This document shows, piece by piece, positions 6,093 to 12,150 of a DNA stretch of 12,150 nt. Each line of letters starts with the position of its first letter. Within the stretch, counting starts at the first letter, position 1. Below the pieces are notes generated by a model. It was not told the origin of the DNA. It was given only the letters and a program-made list of their open reading frames with translations, and searched no databases. The stretch is from SKVR01 sp041642035. Lineage in GTDB: Bacteria > Bacteroidota > Bacteroidia > Bacteroidales > UBA7960. The stretch lies in the NCBI GenBank assembly GCA_041642035.1, contig JBEPXC010000107.1, forward strand, positions 1 to 12,150, given 5' to 3'. The translations under genes and the position numbers were made by a program.

Positions 6093-7262
6093 ATGTACCT
6101 AGTAGATAAACCATATGTTTCAGCGTTTCTTATTGACACCATAAAAGAAAATAACTATCCGTTGGTTGCAATAAAATCGGCTAAAGAATTAGTGGCTGAT
6201 GCTTCCTTAAATTGGATGAGCGAAGAAGAAGCTATTGCAAGCTTAAAAAATAACCCTTCTCAACCGATATATTCCAATTCTGAAAATGCACTTAGTTGGA
6301 TAGAAGAACACTTTGGGGAAAGTGAATTGTCAAAACAAATCAATATCCTCAAAAACAAGGCAGAATTCAGGGAGCAGATTAAAGCCTTATTTCCAGATTT
6401 TAAGTTCCAAAAAATCAAGTTAGAAAACATTCAGGATCTTGCAACAGAAGATTTGTCATTTCCATTTGTCATAAAACCGTCCATTGGTTTTTTAAGTCTT
6501 GGTGTCTATATCGTAAAAGATGAAAACGACTGGATTAAAGCAAAAGAGGAAATAAGGTCGCAAAATCTTAAAAGTATTTTCCCGAAAAATGTACTTGACA
6601 CTTCCTATTTTATTCTTGAGGATTTTATTCATGGTGAAGAGTACGCCATAGATTATTATCATAATGAAAGGGGCGAGGTGGTTTTGTTAAATGTATTACA
6701 CCACGTTTTTTCATCCGGAACAGATACAAGTGACAGAGTTTATTCGACTTCTAAAGCAATTGTCAATCAACATAAAGCTGAATTAGAAAAATTCTTAAGC
6801 ATAATAGGCAATAAACTCAATTTGAGAAATTTTCCGGCTCACGCAGAGGTAAGAATAGATGAAAAGGGAAAAATCGTTCCTATTGAAATCAACCCGCTTC
6901 GTTTTGGCGGTTGGTGTACTACGGGCGATTTATTGGGAATTGCTGTGGGGTTTAATTCCTACAAATACTATTTTGAAAACGGTTGCCCAAATTGGGATGC
7001 TATCTATCAAGGCAAAGAAAACAAAACATTTAGCATTATCGTTTTAGATAACAATTCAGGTATTAAACCTACCGATATTGCTGAATTTGATTACAAAGCA
7101 CTTGCTAATGATTTTGATAACCCTATTGCGATAAGACCAATAGATATTCACAAATACCCTCTTTTCGGCTTTGTTTTTGCCGAAACTGATTCCCATAAAA
7201 AAGAGGAGTTATACGATATACTCAGTTCAGATTTGAGAAAATATATCATTATGAGGGAATAA
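6093..7262 (+). CDS. Orphan ATP-grasp ligase-like protein
   Basis: The 389-residue protein has a distinct N-terminal region (about 1-90) and then an ATP-grasp fold. FPFVIKPSIGFLSLGVYIV (about 123-141) matches the ATP-binding lysine strand and glycine-containing loop. FILEDFIHGEEYAID (173-187) is the hinge strand. HAEVRID (250-256) and IEINPLRFGG (264-273) carry the metal-binding Glu252, Glu265 and Asn267 and the trailing Arg270. ATP-grasp enzymes form amide or thioester bonds through acyl-phosphates. The substrate here is unknown; amino-acid ligase or carnosine-synthase-like relatives are the nearest general guess. It has no partner biosynthetic genes beside it. Hand counts of several 60-base blocks give about 33-38% GC, lower than the kinase and stress genes, and it lies beside repeats and a gene remnant. 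Horizontal acquisition is therefore plausible. The start has only a weak AGAGA-like site. Confidence 0.85.
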   Translation: MYLVDKPYVSAFLIDTIKENNYPLVAIKSAKELVADASLNWMSEEEAIASLKNNPSQPIYSNSENALSWIEEHFGESELSKQINILKNKAEFREQIKALFPDFKFQKIKLENIQDLATEDLSFPFVIKPSIGFLSLGVYIVKDENDWIKAKEEIRSQNLKSIFPKNVLDTSYFILEDFIHGEEYAIDYYHNERGEVVLLNVLHHVFSSGTDTSDRVYSTSKAIVNQHKAELEKFLSIIGNKLNLRNFPAHAEVRIDEKGKIVPIEINPLRFGGWCTTGDLLGIAVGFNSYKYYFENGCPNWDAIYQGKENKTFSIIVLDNNSGIKPTDIAEFDYKALANDFDNPIAIRPIDIHKYPLFGFVFAETDSHKKEELYDILSSDLRKYIIMRE

Positions 7263-7363
7263 AAACTACCGCCAATATACAGGATTATGAGCGGTCGGCA
7301 CGGGAAAGATAGGCAAGTGCGATTTGGATGTAATTTTATAATATCACTTTTTAAAGGGTAACT

Positions 7364-7948
7364 ATGGTGGCAAAAAAGACAAGAGCAAAAGATTTTCCGA
7401 TTGTTTGTGTGGGAGGCTCAGCTGGTGGACTGGATTCCTATATCCGGTTGTTAAAGAATATGCCTGCTGATATGGGAGTAGCCATTGTGATCGTTAATCA
7501 TTTGCGAACTGTAAGTACCTTGCTCCATGAGGTGCTACCTCCTTATACGGATATGCCCGTTGATCTAATCACGGAAAAATTGGATATTGAACCCAATCAT
7601 GTTTTCATTATCCCGGAAAAACGTGATTTGCATGTTCTGAATGATGAGTTTCGTTTAAAACCCATATCGAAACCATGGGGATGGCCTGATGTGATAACGG
7701 TGTTTTTGCGCTCCATAACCAAACATTGGGAAGGTAAACTTATTGCCGTCATTGTTTCAGGTTATGACGGTGATGGTGCAGAAGCCTTATGCGGCATTAA
7801 GGATGCAGGAGGAATCACCATAGCGCAATTGCCCGATACTGCGAGTCAGCGCGATATGCCTGACAGCGCAATCGCAAGTGGCTGTATCGATTATATTCTT
7901 TCACCTGAAAATATTGCACGTGAGATCATCAGAATAGCCAGCGCATAG
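7364..7948 (+). CDS. Stand-alone CheB-type methylesterase domain
   Basis: The 194 residues correspond to the catalytic half of CheB alone; full CheB is about 350 residues with an N-terminal receiver. The triad is intact: Ser19 in GGSAGG, His46 in VIVNHLRT, and Asp137 in SGYDGDGA. The family helix VITVFLRSI (110-118) and the closing DMPDSAIASGCIDYILSP also match. CheB removes methyl groups from chemoreceptor glutamates and deamidates glutamines. No receptor, CheR or CheA is in the window, and without a receiver it cannot be switched by CheA in the usual way. It may act on a non-chemotaxis target or be constitutive. The start is supported by AAAGGG at 7353-7358. It lies about 100 bases after the ATP-grasp gene on the same strand, and co-transcription is possible but not shown. 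Confidence 0.92.
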   Translation: MVAKKTRAKDFPIVCVGGSAGGLDSYIRLLKNMPADMGVAIVIVNHLRTVSTLLHEVLPPYTDMPVDLITEKLDIEPNHVFIIPEKRDLHVLNDEFRLKPISKPWGWPDVITVFLRSITKHWEGKLIAVIVSGYDGDGAEALCGIKDAGGITIAQLPDTASQRDMPDSAIASGCIDYILSPENIAREIIRIASA

Positions 7949-7960
7949 CGTTTGGCGTTA

Positions 7961-7990
7961 GAACGCAGATGATGACACGGATTTGCGTTC
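7961..7990 (+). repeat. Stem-loop just after the CheB-like gene
   Basis: GAACGCAGAT (7961-7970) pairs with ATTTGCGTTC (7981-7990) through one G-T wobble around a 10-base loop. TGACAC (7973-7978) in that loop can instead pair with GTGTCA (7997-8002), so two exclusive folds are possible. No T-run follows. It may mark the 3' end of the CheB-like message. Confidence 0.45.
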
Positions 7991-8108
7991 AGAACGGGTG
8001 TCACCCTTCCCTGTCATCCTGAGAGCCAACACCCCCTACGCGGGCGTAAAATGTGATTATGACAATGAGTGAGCTAGATTAAGGATTCTACATATTTACA
8101 TCTTTCTT

Positions 8109-8134
8109 CTACTTTTCCCTTAATGGAAAAGTAG
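8109..8134. repeat. Perfect 10-bp hairpin, TACTTTTCC family
   Basis: CTACTTTTCC (8109-8118) and GGAAAAGTAG (8125-8134) are perfect complements around CTTAAT. The following AAAGATCAAGGCTGCC resembles, from memory, an intergenic repeat seen in many Bacteroidota genomes. It may act as a weak terminator for either convergent gene. Confidence 0.7.
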
Positions 8135-8160
8135 CAAAAGATCAAGGCTGCCGATATTTT

Positions 8161-8295
8161 CCGACAAGTCTGAAGTTCACTCCGCTGGAAGTTTGAATGT
8201 CCCGCAAACTAAAGTTTATGCCATGAACTTTATCTAGTGCTTTGCGGAACTGCAAACTTCCCAAAAAGCTCCGTTTCACTTCGACTTGTTACCGG
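8161..8295. repeat. 135-base imperfect foldback element
   Basis: Successive blocks on the left pair in reverse order with blocks on the right. CCG (8161-8163) pairs with CGG (8293-8295), CAAGTC (8165-8170) with GACTTG (8283-8288), and GAAGT (8172-8176) with ACTTC (8278-8282). GGAAGTTTG (8187-8195) pairs with CAAACTTCC (8253-8261), CCGCAAA (8202-8208) with TTTGCGG (8241-8247), and AAAGTT (8211-8216) with AACTTT (8226-8231). Ordered pairing of six blocks is unlikely by chance. It suggests a structured RNA or a decayed miniature mobile element. No protein is encoded. Confidence 0.7.
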
Positions 8296-8417
8296 AAAAG
8301 ATCGAAGGCCGGATGGGTGCTTCGATCAATATTATAATTAACTCGCAAATGAGATTGATTTTGACGCATTGAGAATCTATTAATTACAAAGTTGTCATTG
8401 GTAACTCGTTTCAGGAA

Positions 8418-8436
8418 GGGAAGGGCCGGGGATGGG
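8418..8436 (+). other. Canonical G-quadruplex motif
   Basis: Four G-runs (8418-8420, 8423-8425, 8428-8431, 8434-8436) are separated by 2-base loops, which fits the G3+ N1-7 rule with very short loops. Further G-runs follow at 8450-8454 and 8456-8458, up to the glycosidase stop. The G-rich strand is the plus strand, so the glycosidase message would be C-rich here. Confidence 0.55.
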
Positions 8437-8458
8437 TCAAAAAGCGGCCGGGGGAGGG

Positions 8459-11128
8459 TCAATACATCCTGTAAATTCTTACCGCATTGAGAACGGGTTG
8501 ACCCTCATGGGCATTGAAGCTTATAGTGATTCCCTGGTGGTTTTGGACATTTACTTCAAATTTTTTGATCATAGCTCTTTCTGCTCCGATCTGGCCGGCT
8601 ATGTCGAAATTTCCCAAAACTACTTTATTGTTAATCAGCACATCGAAAGAGCGCTTCGCTGCTTCGGTGGCCATTTTATCCTGCCCCAGGTTATAGGCAA
8701 GGGTTTGATGTTCGAAGCCGGAGTCCAGTTCGGCCCAGTACATGTAAATGGCATACCTTCCGTTGGGTACATCCGCACGGAAGGATTCCAGCCCAATGCG
8801 TTGTGTTTGGAAAAGTGGGTCGTGCGAGCTTCCATGGATGTTCACATCGGAGGCGGGCAAGACACCAAATCGTGTTCTGGGCTGATAGGGTTTTCCACCG
8901 GTATATCCCCAGCTGCCTTCGCTGTAGGGTTGTTCGGGTAGCCAGATGGAGGCTGAGAGCTTGTCTTCATAATATCTTTTTGATCCAAGCATTACATTGA
9001 GTTCGGTAAAGGGATGGTTGGTGCTGCGCAGGTTGGCCGGTACCTGACGGAAATCTACATGATATATATCACGTATGATTCTTCCGTCATGCTCCGCTGA
9101 AGCTTCTACAGTATTCATTCCATCAACAAAGGGAATATCGAATTGTGCAATATGACTTTCTACCGCTTTTTTACCGATGCTGGTGCTGTTGACTTTTACT
9201 TCCACACTATCAAGATTGGTGTATATTTTTAAAGGCTGAAAGGTGCGACCGTTTTCATCTGCTATACCGCCTCGCACTTGCCAGTCTTTACTCCCGATCA
9301 TCAAAACGGGATCTTTTCGCAGGGCGGCACGGTAAAGCAGATAAGAATTCTTTGGTTTGCGATCAAGTGTAGTTATACCCTTGTTGTTGATATGAGGCAT
9401 GGAATCGCCGCGATATTCGGAGTGAAAATCATTGAGGTTCCAGATATTGGCGCCGGCCACAAAGGTTCGATCCATAATGGCGCGAAGGTAGTGTTCGTGG
9501 TAGAGAGTGGCATACTCGCCGGTGAAATCAAAGCGTTCGGATTCAAATGAGTGCAGGCGGGGGTCGGCATCGGCACCATATTCAGAAATAAGCATGGGTA
9601 TGTTGGGGTATTTCTGATGGAAATTATCGATGAAATCATTAAACCCGCTGAACTGTCCACCATACCAGCCCTGGTAGAGATTCCAGCCAACGAGCATGGG
9701 TAACTCTACCAGTCTGGCATCTTCATAAACATCCAGATTGCCATGGAAAGCCAGCATGGTGTAGCGTGAAGGATCTTCCTGCCTTATGGTTTTTTCGAGT
9801 TGCCGGCCAAATTCTGCCACCGATTCAGCATAGGTATAATACTCTTCAGTGTCTCTTTCCATGGGAAGGCGAAGCATTACCTCGTTCATATATGCCCATA
9901 TCATCACCGATGGCCTGTTGAAATCCTGTCGGATCATCTCGCGGGCCATTTCAATACTATTTTGCGTAAAAGTTTCGCTTTGGGTAATTGCATTCACTAC
10001 AGGAATTTCTACCGAGGTGATTATTCCCAGGCGGTCGCACATTTCCATGATTACGGGATCCTGGGGGTAATGTGAAACCCTTAGAAAATTACCGCCCATT
10101 TCTTTCAGCAGCCTGATGTCGCGCACGTGCATTTGGTCGTTCAGGGCGTTACCCTGATCCAGATAACACTGGTGTCGGTTTGTTCCGATCAGTTTGGTGT
10201 GTTTACCATTGAGGAAGAAACCCTTGTCTGGATGAAATTCAAACCACCTGATGCCGAGAGGGTTGAATATCTCATCAAGCAACTGGTTGCTGCTGTGATC
10301 GTATACACGAGTGTACACCGAGTAAAGAGCAGGATTTTCCGTATCCCAAAGTACAGGGTTGTTTATGGTTAATTTTTTTTCGGTATGCTCATGGCGTCCA
10401 GTCCTGAGATTCATGCTGGTGATTTTGCGGGCAACTTCCTCTCCTGTTGGGGATATTATGGTTTGTTGAAGCTTTACATGGCGGGCACCATCTGTTTTAT
10501 TTTCCAGGATAGTCCGTATTTGTATATCAGCTTTCTCGGGTGAGGCGGCAGGAGTGGTTATATAAACACCAGAGGAAGCATAATCGGTTACTGAAATATG
10601 CACCTTCTCTGTAAAAGTCAACAGCACATCTCGGTAAATCCCACCGAAGAAAGTAAAATCTGCTGAGAGAGGGGGTATATCCACGTTATGAGAATTATTG
10701 ACTCTGATGGCAAACTGGTTGAAGCTGTCGGGATTGACAAATTCAGTAATATCAAAACTGAAACGGGTATAACCGCCAATGTGCTCACCGACATAGTTGC
10801 CATTTACCCAAAGTTCTGTAAGCTGGTTGGAACCTTCAAAGTAAATATAAACCTGTTTTTCGCCCGCTTCTGGTCCGATATATATGTTACGGCGGTACCA
10901 TCCATCGCCACGATAAAAACCCGGCGTATCATCCAGGGCATCCTGATCGTTCCAGGTATGAGGAATGGAAATGAATTCCCATGTGGAATCATCAAATTCA
11001 CTTTGTTGAGCGCCACTGTGTTCGCCCTGGTAAAACTTCCAGGATTCGTTAATGCTGTAGGAATGCCTGGCCGCCATCGCATGCAGGGATGCAATAATAA
11101 GGATTAGTGTTGTCAGTATTCTGTTCAT
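8459..11128 (-). CDS. Exported glycoside hydrolase family 2 enzyme with malectin-like tail
   Basis: The 889-residue protein begins with a signal peptide (cleavage near AMA-ARHSY, about residue 19-20). A GH2 sugar-binding jelly roll (about 25-175), an Ig-like domain (about 178-292) and the TIM barrel (about 295-605) follow. The acid/base is Glu416 in SVMIWAYMNE and the nucleophile Glu516 in MLISEYGA. A domain of about 620-695 resembles the Ig-like unit after many GH2 barrels. The end (about 705-889) has the FDVLINNKVVLGNFDI to NAVRIYRMY pattern of malectin-like carbohydrate-binding domains. GH2 retaining enzymes act as beta-galactosidases, beta-glucuronidases or beta-mannosidases. Asn581-Asn582-Lys583-Gly fits the N-x-K motif linked to uronate binding, but related galactosidases can have it too, so the substrate is open. 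It acts in the periplasm or outside the cell. It diverges from a propeller sensor gene, as in polysaccharide utilisation loci. Confidence 0.95.
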   Translation of the reverse strand: MNRILTTLILIIASLHAMAARHSYSINESWKFYQGEHSGAQQSEFDDSTWEFISIPHTWNDQDALDDTPGFYRGDGWYRRNIYIGPEAGEKQVYIYFEGSNQLTELWVNGNYVGEHIGGYTRFSFDITEFVNPDSFNQFAIRVNNSHNVDIPPLSADFTFFGGIYRDVLLTFTEKVHISVTDYASSGVYITTPAASPEKADIQIRTILENKTDGARHVKLQQTIISPTGEEVARKITSMNLRTGRHEHTEKKLTINNPVLWDTENPALYSVYTRVYDHSSNQLLDEIFNPLGIRWFEFHPDKGFFLNGKHTKLIGTNRHQCYLDQGNALNDQMHVRDIRLLKEMGGNFLRVSHYPQDPVIMEMCDRLGIITSVEIPVVNAITQSETFTQNSIEMAREMIRQDFNRPSVMIWAYMNEVMLRLPMERDTEEYYTYAESVAEFGRQLEKTIRQEDPSRYTMLAFHGNLDVYEDARLVELPMLVGWNLYQGWYGGQFSGFNDFIDNFHQKYPNIPMLISEYGADADPRLHSFESERFDFTGEYATLYHEHYLRAIMDRTFVAGANIWNLNDFHSEYRGDSMPHINNKGITTLDRKPKNSYLLYRAALRKDPVLMIGSKDWQVRGGIADENGRTFQPLKIYTNLDSVEVKVNSTSIGKKAVESHIAQFDIPFVDGMNTVEASAEHDGRIIRDIYHVDFRQVPANLRSTNHPFTELNVMLGSKRYYEDKLSASIWLPEQPYSEGSWGYTGGKPYQPRTRFGVLPASDVNIHGSSHDPLFQTQRIGLESFRADVPNGRYAIYMYWAELDSGFEHQTLAYNLGQDKMATEAAKRSFDVLINNKVVLGNFDIAGQIGAERAMIKKFEVNVQNHQGITISFNAHEGQPVLNAVRIYRMY

Positions 11129-11382
11129 GGGTATTGCTGGATTAAGAGTTAAATCATGTGCTAAAGGATGACCAGTTTGCGGGCAGGATCAAATCTGCCA
11201 TTCTGATGGTGAAACTTAATAAATTATTGTTGATGGTTTTAGCCAATGCAAGTATACTATTACCAGATTAAATAAGCACCTTAGATATAGCCGAAAAAGG
11301 TCTCACTATATGATTTGAAACTTCCTTTCGATAAGTTTTAGTCAATCATGGCAGAAAGGGGCTCTCTTATTATGGAGAAATC

Positions 11383-11406
11383 GGTATCACTTTATATTGT
11401 GATACC
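11383..11406. promoter_or_regulatory. Operator-like inverted repeat GGTATCAC-N8-GTGATACC
   Basis: Perfect 8-base arms (11383-11390 and 11399-11406) flank the 8-base spacer TTTATATT. The size and symmetry suit a dimeric DNA-binding protein. The right arm overlaps the direct repeat TACCAGATAAGCA, and the minus-strand TAAATTTG box lies just beyond it, so it may control the glycosidase. Confidence 0.5.
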
Positions 11407-11754
11407 AGATAAGCAAATTTATAGTGGCTGGTTTAGAATGAATTTCGTTAATTTGTCGGATAAAGTGGTTTTGGTGGGCTTTTCTATTTTACGACAACGC
11501 GAAAAAAATGTCTACTCCTTTTAGGTGTTTTTTTTAATGATGCTGTGAATTTTGACCCGCAATCATAAATATTAAGAAAAAATGGCGGGGCTCCGATAGC
11601 AATTTAAACAATCCGGATTTTGCTGATATAAAGAGTAGATTTGAGCAATAGAAATGAGTGGATTACCGAATTTTCATGATTAAGATATTTTATATTATAT
11701 TCAACAACAGATTAATAGTATGGGTTTGCCATCTTTATCATTAATCTTTTTATT

Positions 11755-11762
11755 TATATTTG
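11755..11762 (+). promoter_or_regulatory. Candidate Bacteroidota -7 box (TATATTTG)
   Basis: This matches the TAnnTTTG consensus used by the main Bacteroidota sigma factor and lies 66 bases before the sensor ATG. A TTTG at 11725-11728 is the only nearby -33 candidate, but its spacing is several bases too long, so the call is tentative. Confidence 0.35.
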
Positions 11763-11774
11763 TATAATCTACTG

Positions 11775-11802
11775 CCGGGATCATACACATATCTCATCCC
11801 GG
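11775..11802 (+). promoter_or_regulatory. Leader hairpin before the propeller sensor gene
   Basis: CCGGGAT (11775-11781) and ATCCCGG (11796-11802) form a perfect GC-rich 7-bp stem with a 14-base loop, ending 26 bases before the ATG. If transcription starts after the TATATTTG box, the hairpin falls within the 5' leader and could affect message stability or translation. No T-run follows. Confidence 0.4.
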
Positions 11803-11828
11803 TTATTAAAGCATATTTACTGGTTTTT

Positions 11829-12150
11829 ATGATTAATCCTTTTATAAGGCTAACCCTACTAATATTTATTCTACAAACTCAATTTCTTTCAGCCAGCAAC
11901 TTGCATTTCCGCAAACTTACGGTGGCTGATGGTTTATCCAACAACTTTATCCGATCCATTCACAGAGACTCACGAGGGTTTATGTGGTTTGGCACTCTAG
12001 AAGGACTTGATCGCTACGACGGAGTTGAGATAAGATCTTATGCCCACAAATTTCCCACCCCCCACCTCAGGGTTAACTGCATTGCCAACGACAGCAGCAA
12101 CCATCTTTGGATTGGTACGGAAAAGGGGTTATTATATTGGGACTATTTCT
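11829..12150 (+). CDS. N-terminus of a two-component propeller sensor, probable hybrid regulator (truncated by window end)
   Basis: An open frame runs from the ATG at 11829 to the window edge (107 complete codons). Residues 1-22 form a signal peptide (INPFIRLTLLIFIL then LSA). LTVADGLSNNFIRSIHRDSR followed by GFMWFGTLEGLDRYDG is the hallmark first blade of the two-component-regulator propeller. A second blade follows (VNCIANDSSNHLWIGTEKGL). In Bacteroidota such periplasmic propellers are the sensor part of hybrid two-component systems: propeller, membrane segment, kinase, receiver and AraC domain in one chain of over 1300 residues. These detect oligosaccharides and control nearby degradation genes. 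Its divergence from the GH2 gene fits that role. The kinase half lies outside the window, so a plain sensor kinase or other propeller protein is not excluded. No Shine-Dalgarno site is visible. Confidence 0.88.
   Translation, partial: MINPFIRLTLLIFILQTQFLSASNLHFRKLTVADGLSNNFIRSIHRDSRGFMWFGTLEGLDRYDGVEIRSYAHKFPTPHLRVNCIANDSSNHLWIGTEKGLLYWDYF

Larger units (their letters stand above)
7949..8458. other. Gene-free convergent gap rich in hairpins and dispersed repeats
   Basis: These 510 bases lie between the CheB-like gene and the convergent glycosidase. No credible reading frame is present. The stretch is a mosaic of hairpins, a long foldback, and phrases of the kind I recall as dispersed intergenic repeats in Bacteroidota (TGTCATCCTGAG near 8018, and the TACTTTTCC hairpin followed by GATCAAGGCTGCC). 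An 11-base direct repeat CGCATTGAGAA lies at 8365-8375 and again inside the glycosidase end at 8483-8493. Confidence 0.6.
11129..11828. promoter_or_regulatory. Long divergent regulatory gap, GH2 gene / propeller sensor
   Basis: These 700 AT-rich bases lie between two divergent starts and contain no supported gene. They hold a perfect inverted repeat (11383-11406), a TATATTTG box and a leader hairpin near the sensor start. They also hold an imperfect direct repeat: TACCAG-N5-ATAAGCA at 11261-11278 and TACCAGATAAGCA at 11403-11415. A TAAATTTG box on the minus strand at 11421-11414 is a candidate promoter element for the glycosidase, about 290 bases upstream of its start. Confidence 0.5.

Noticed and set aside
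7268..7295. ACCGC/GCGGT inverted repeat as terminator of the ATP-grasp gene
   Set aside because: Arms are only 5 bases, the loop is 18 bases and no T-run follows.
8432..8941. 169-codon plus-strand open frame over the 3' end of the glycosidase
   Set aside because: It is antisense to a clearly conserved GH2 sequence, has no ribosome-binding site and no recognisable family.
10688..11107. 139-codon plus-strand open frame over the glycosidase N-terminus
   Set aside because: It lies fully antisense to the signal peptide and sugar-binding domain of GH2 and is explained by codon bias of that gene.
11509..11540. A-run and T-run around a short stem, terminator-like
   Set aside because: The central stem is only a few imperfect pairs and no gene reads into it from a sensible distance.

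Overview
The window looks like a chromosomal segment of a Bacteroidota bacterium. The closest feel is a Bacteroidales/Marinilabiliales-type environmental polysaccharide degrader, but the order is a guess. The grounds are weak or absent Shine-Dalgarno sites before most genes, a cytosolic PAS hybrid kinase paired with an NtrC-type regulator, a GH2 enzyme with a malectin-like tail diverging from a propeller-type sensor gene, and intergenic DNA rich in degenerate repeats and hairpins.

Left part (1-5416), signalling and stress. The end of an unidentified reading frame (1-108) leads directly into a small dodecin-family gene (112-315). A strong bidirectional terminator (351-383) separates this from a convergent minus-strand operon. 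That operon holds a cytosolic PAS/PAS-like/HisKA/HATPase/REC/Hpt hybrid kinase (4150-1835) followed by an NtrC-family sigma-54 activator (1758-421). A complete four-step phosphorelay can be read from the domains (His267, Asp556, His701, then Asp53 of the regulator). A tandem universal stress protein (4338-5192) diverges from the kinase and has its own terminator at 5386-5416.

Middle (5193-8458), accessory-looking DNA. It holds telomere-like TTTAGCG-type short repeats, a perfect 32-bp palindrome built from 11-bp subrepeats (5500-5567), a CCAACCAT repeat and a short gene-like remnant (5680-5856). It also holds an orphan AT-rich ATP-grasp ligase (6093-7262) and a free-standing CheB methylesterase catalytic domain (7364-7948). 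After these comes a 510-base gene-free stretch with several hairpins, a 135-base imperfect foldback and a G-quadruplex motif.

Right part (8459-12150), carbohydrate use. A secreted or periplasmic GH2 glycosidase with a malectin-like C-terminus lies on the minus strand. It is separated by about 700 bases of regulatory-looking DNA from the first 107 codons of a divergent two-component-propeller sensor (11829 to the window end), probably a hybrid two-component regulator. Together they resemble the edge of a polysaccharide utilisation locus. The window shows no SusC/SusD pair, so that is inference.

No clearly new multi-gene system was found. The best leads are the 5500-5567 palindrome, the orphan ATP-grasp gene beside a lone CheB domain, and the 8161-8295 foldback.
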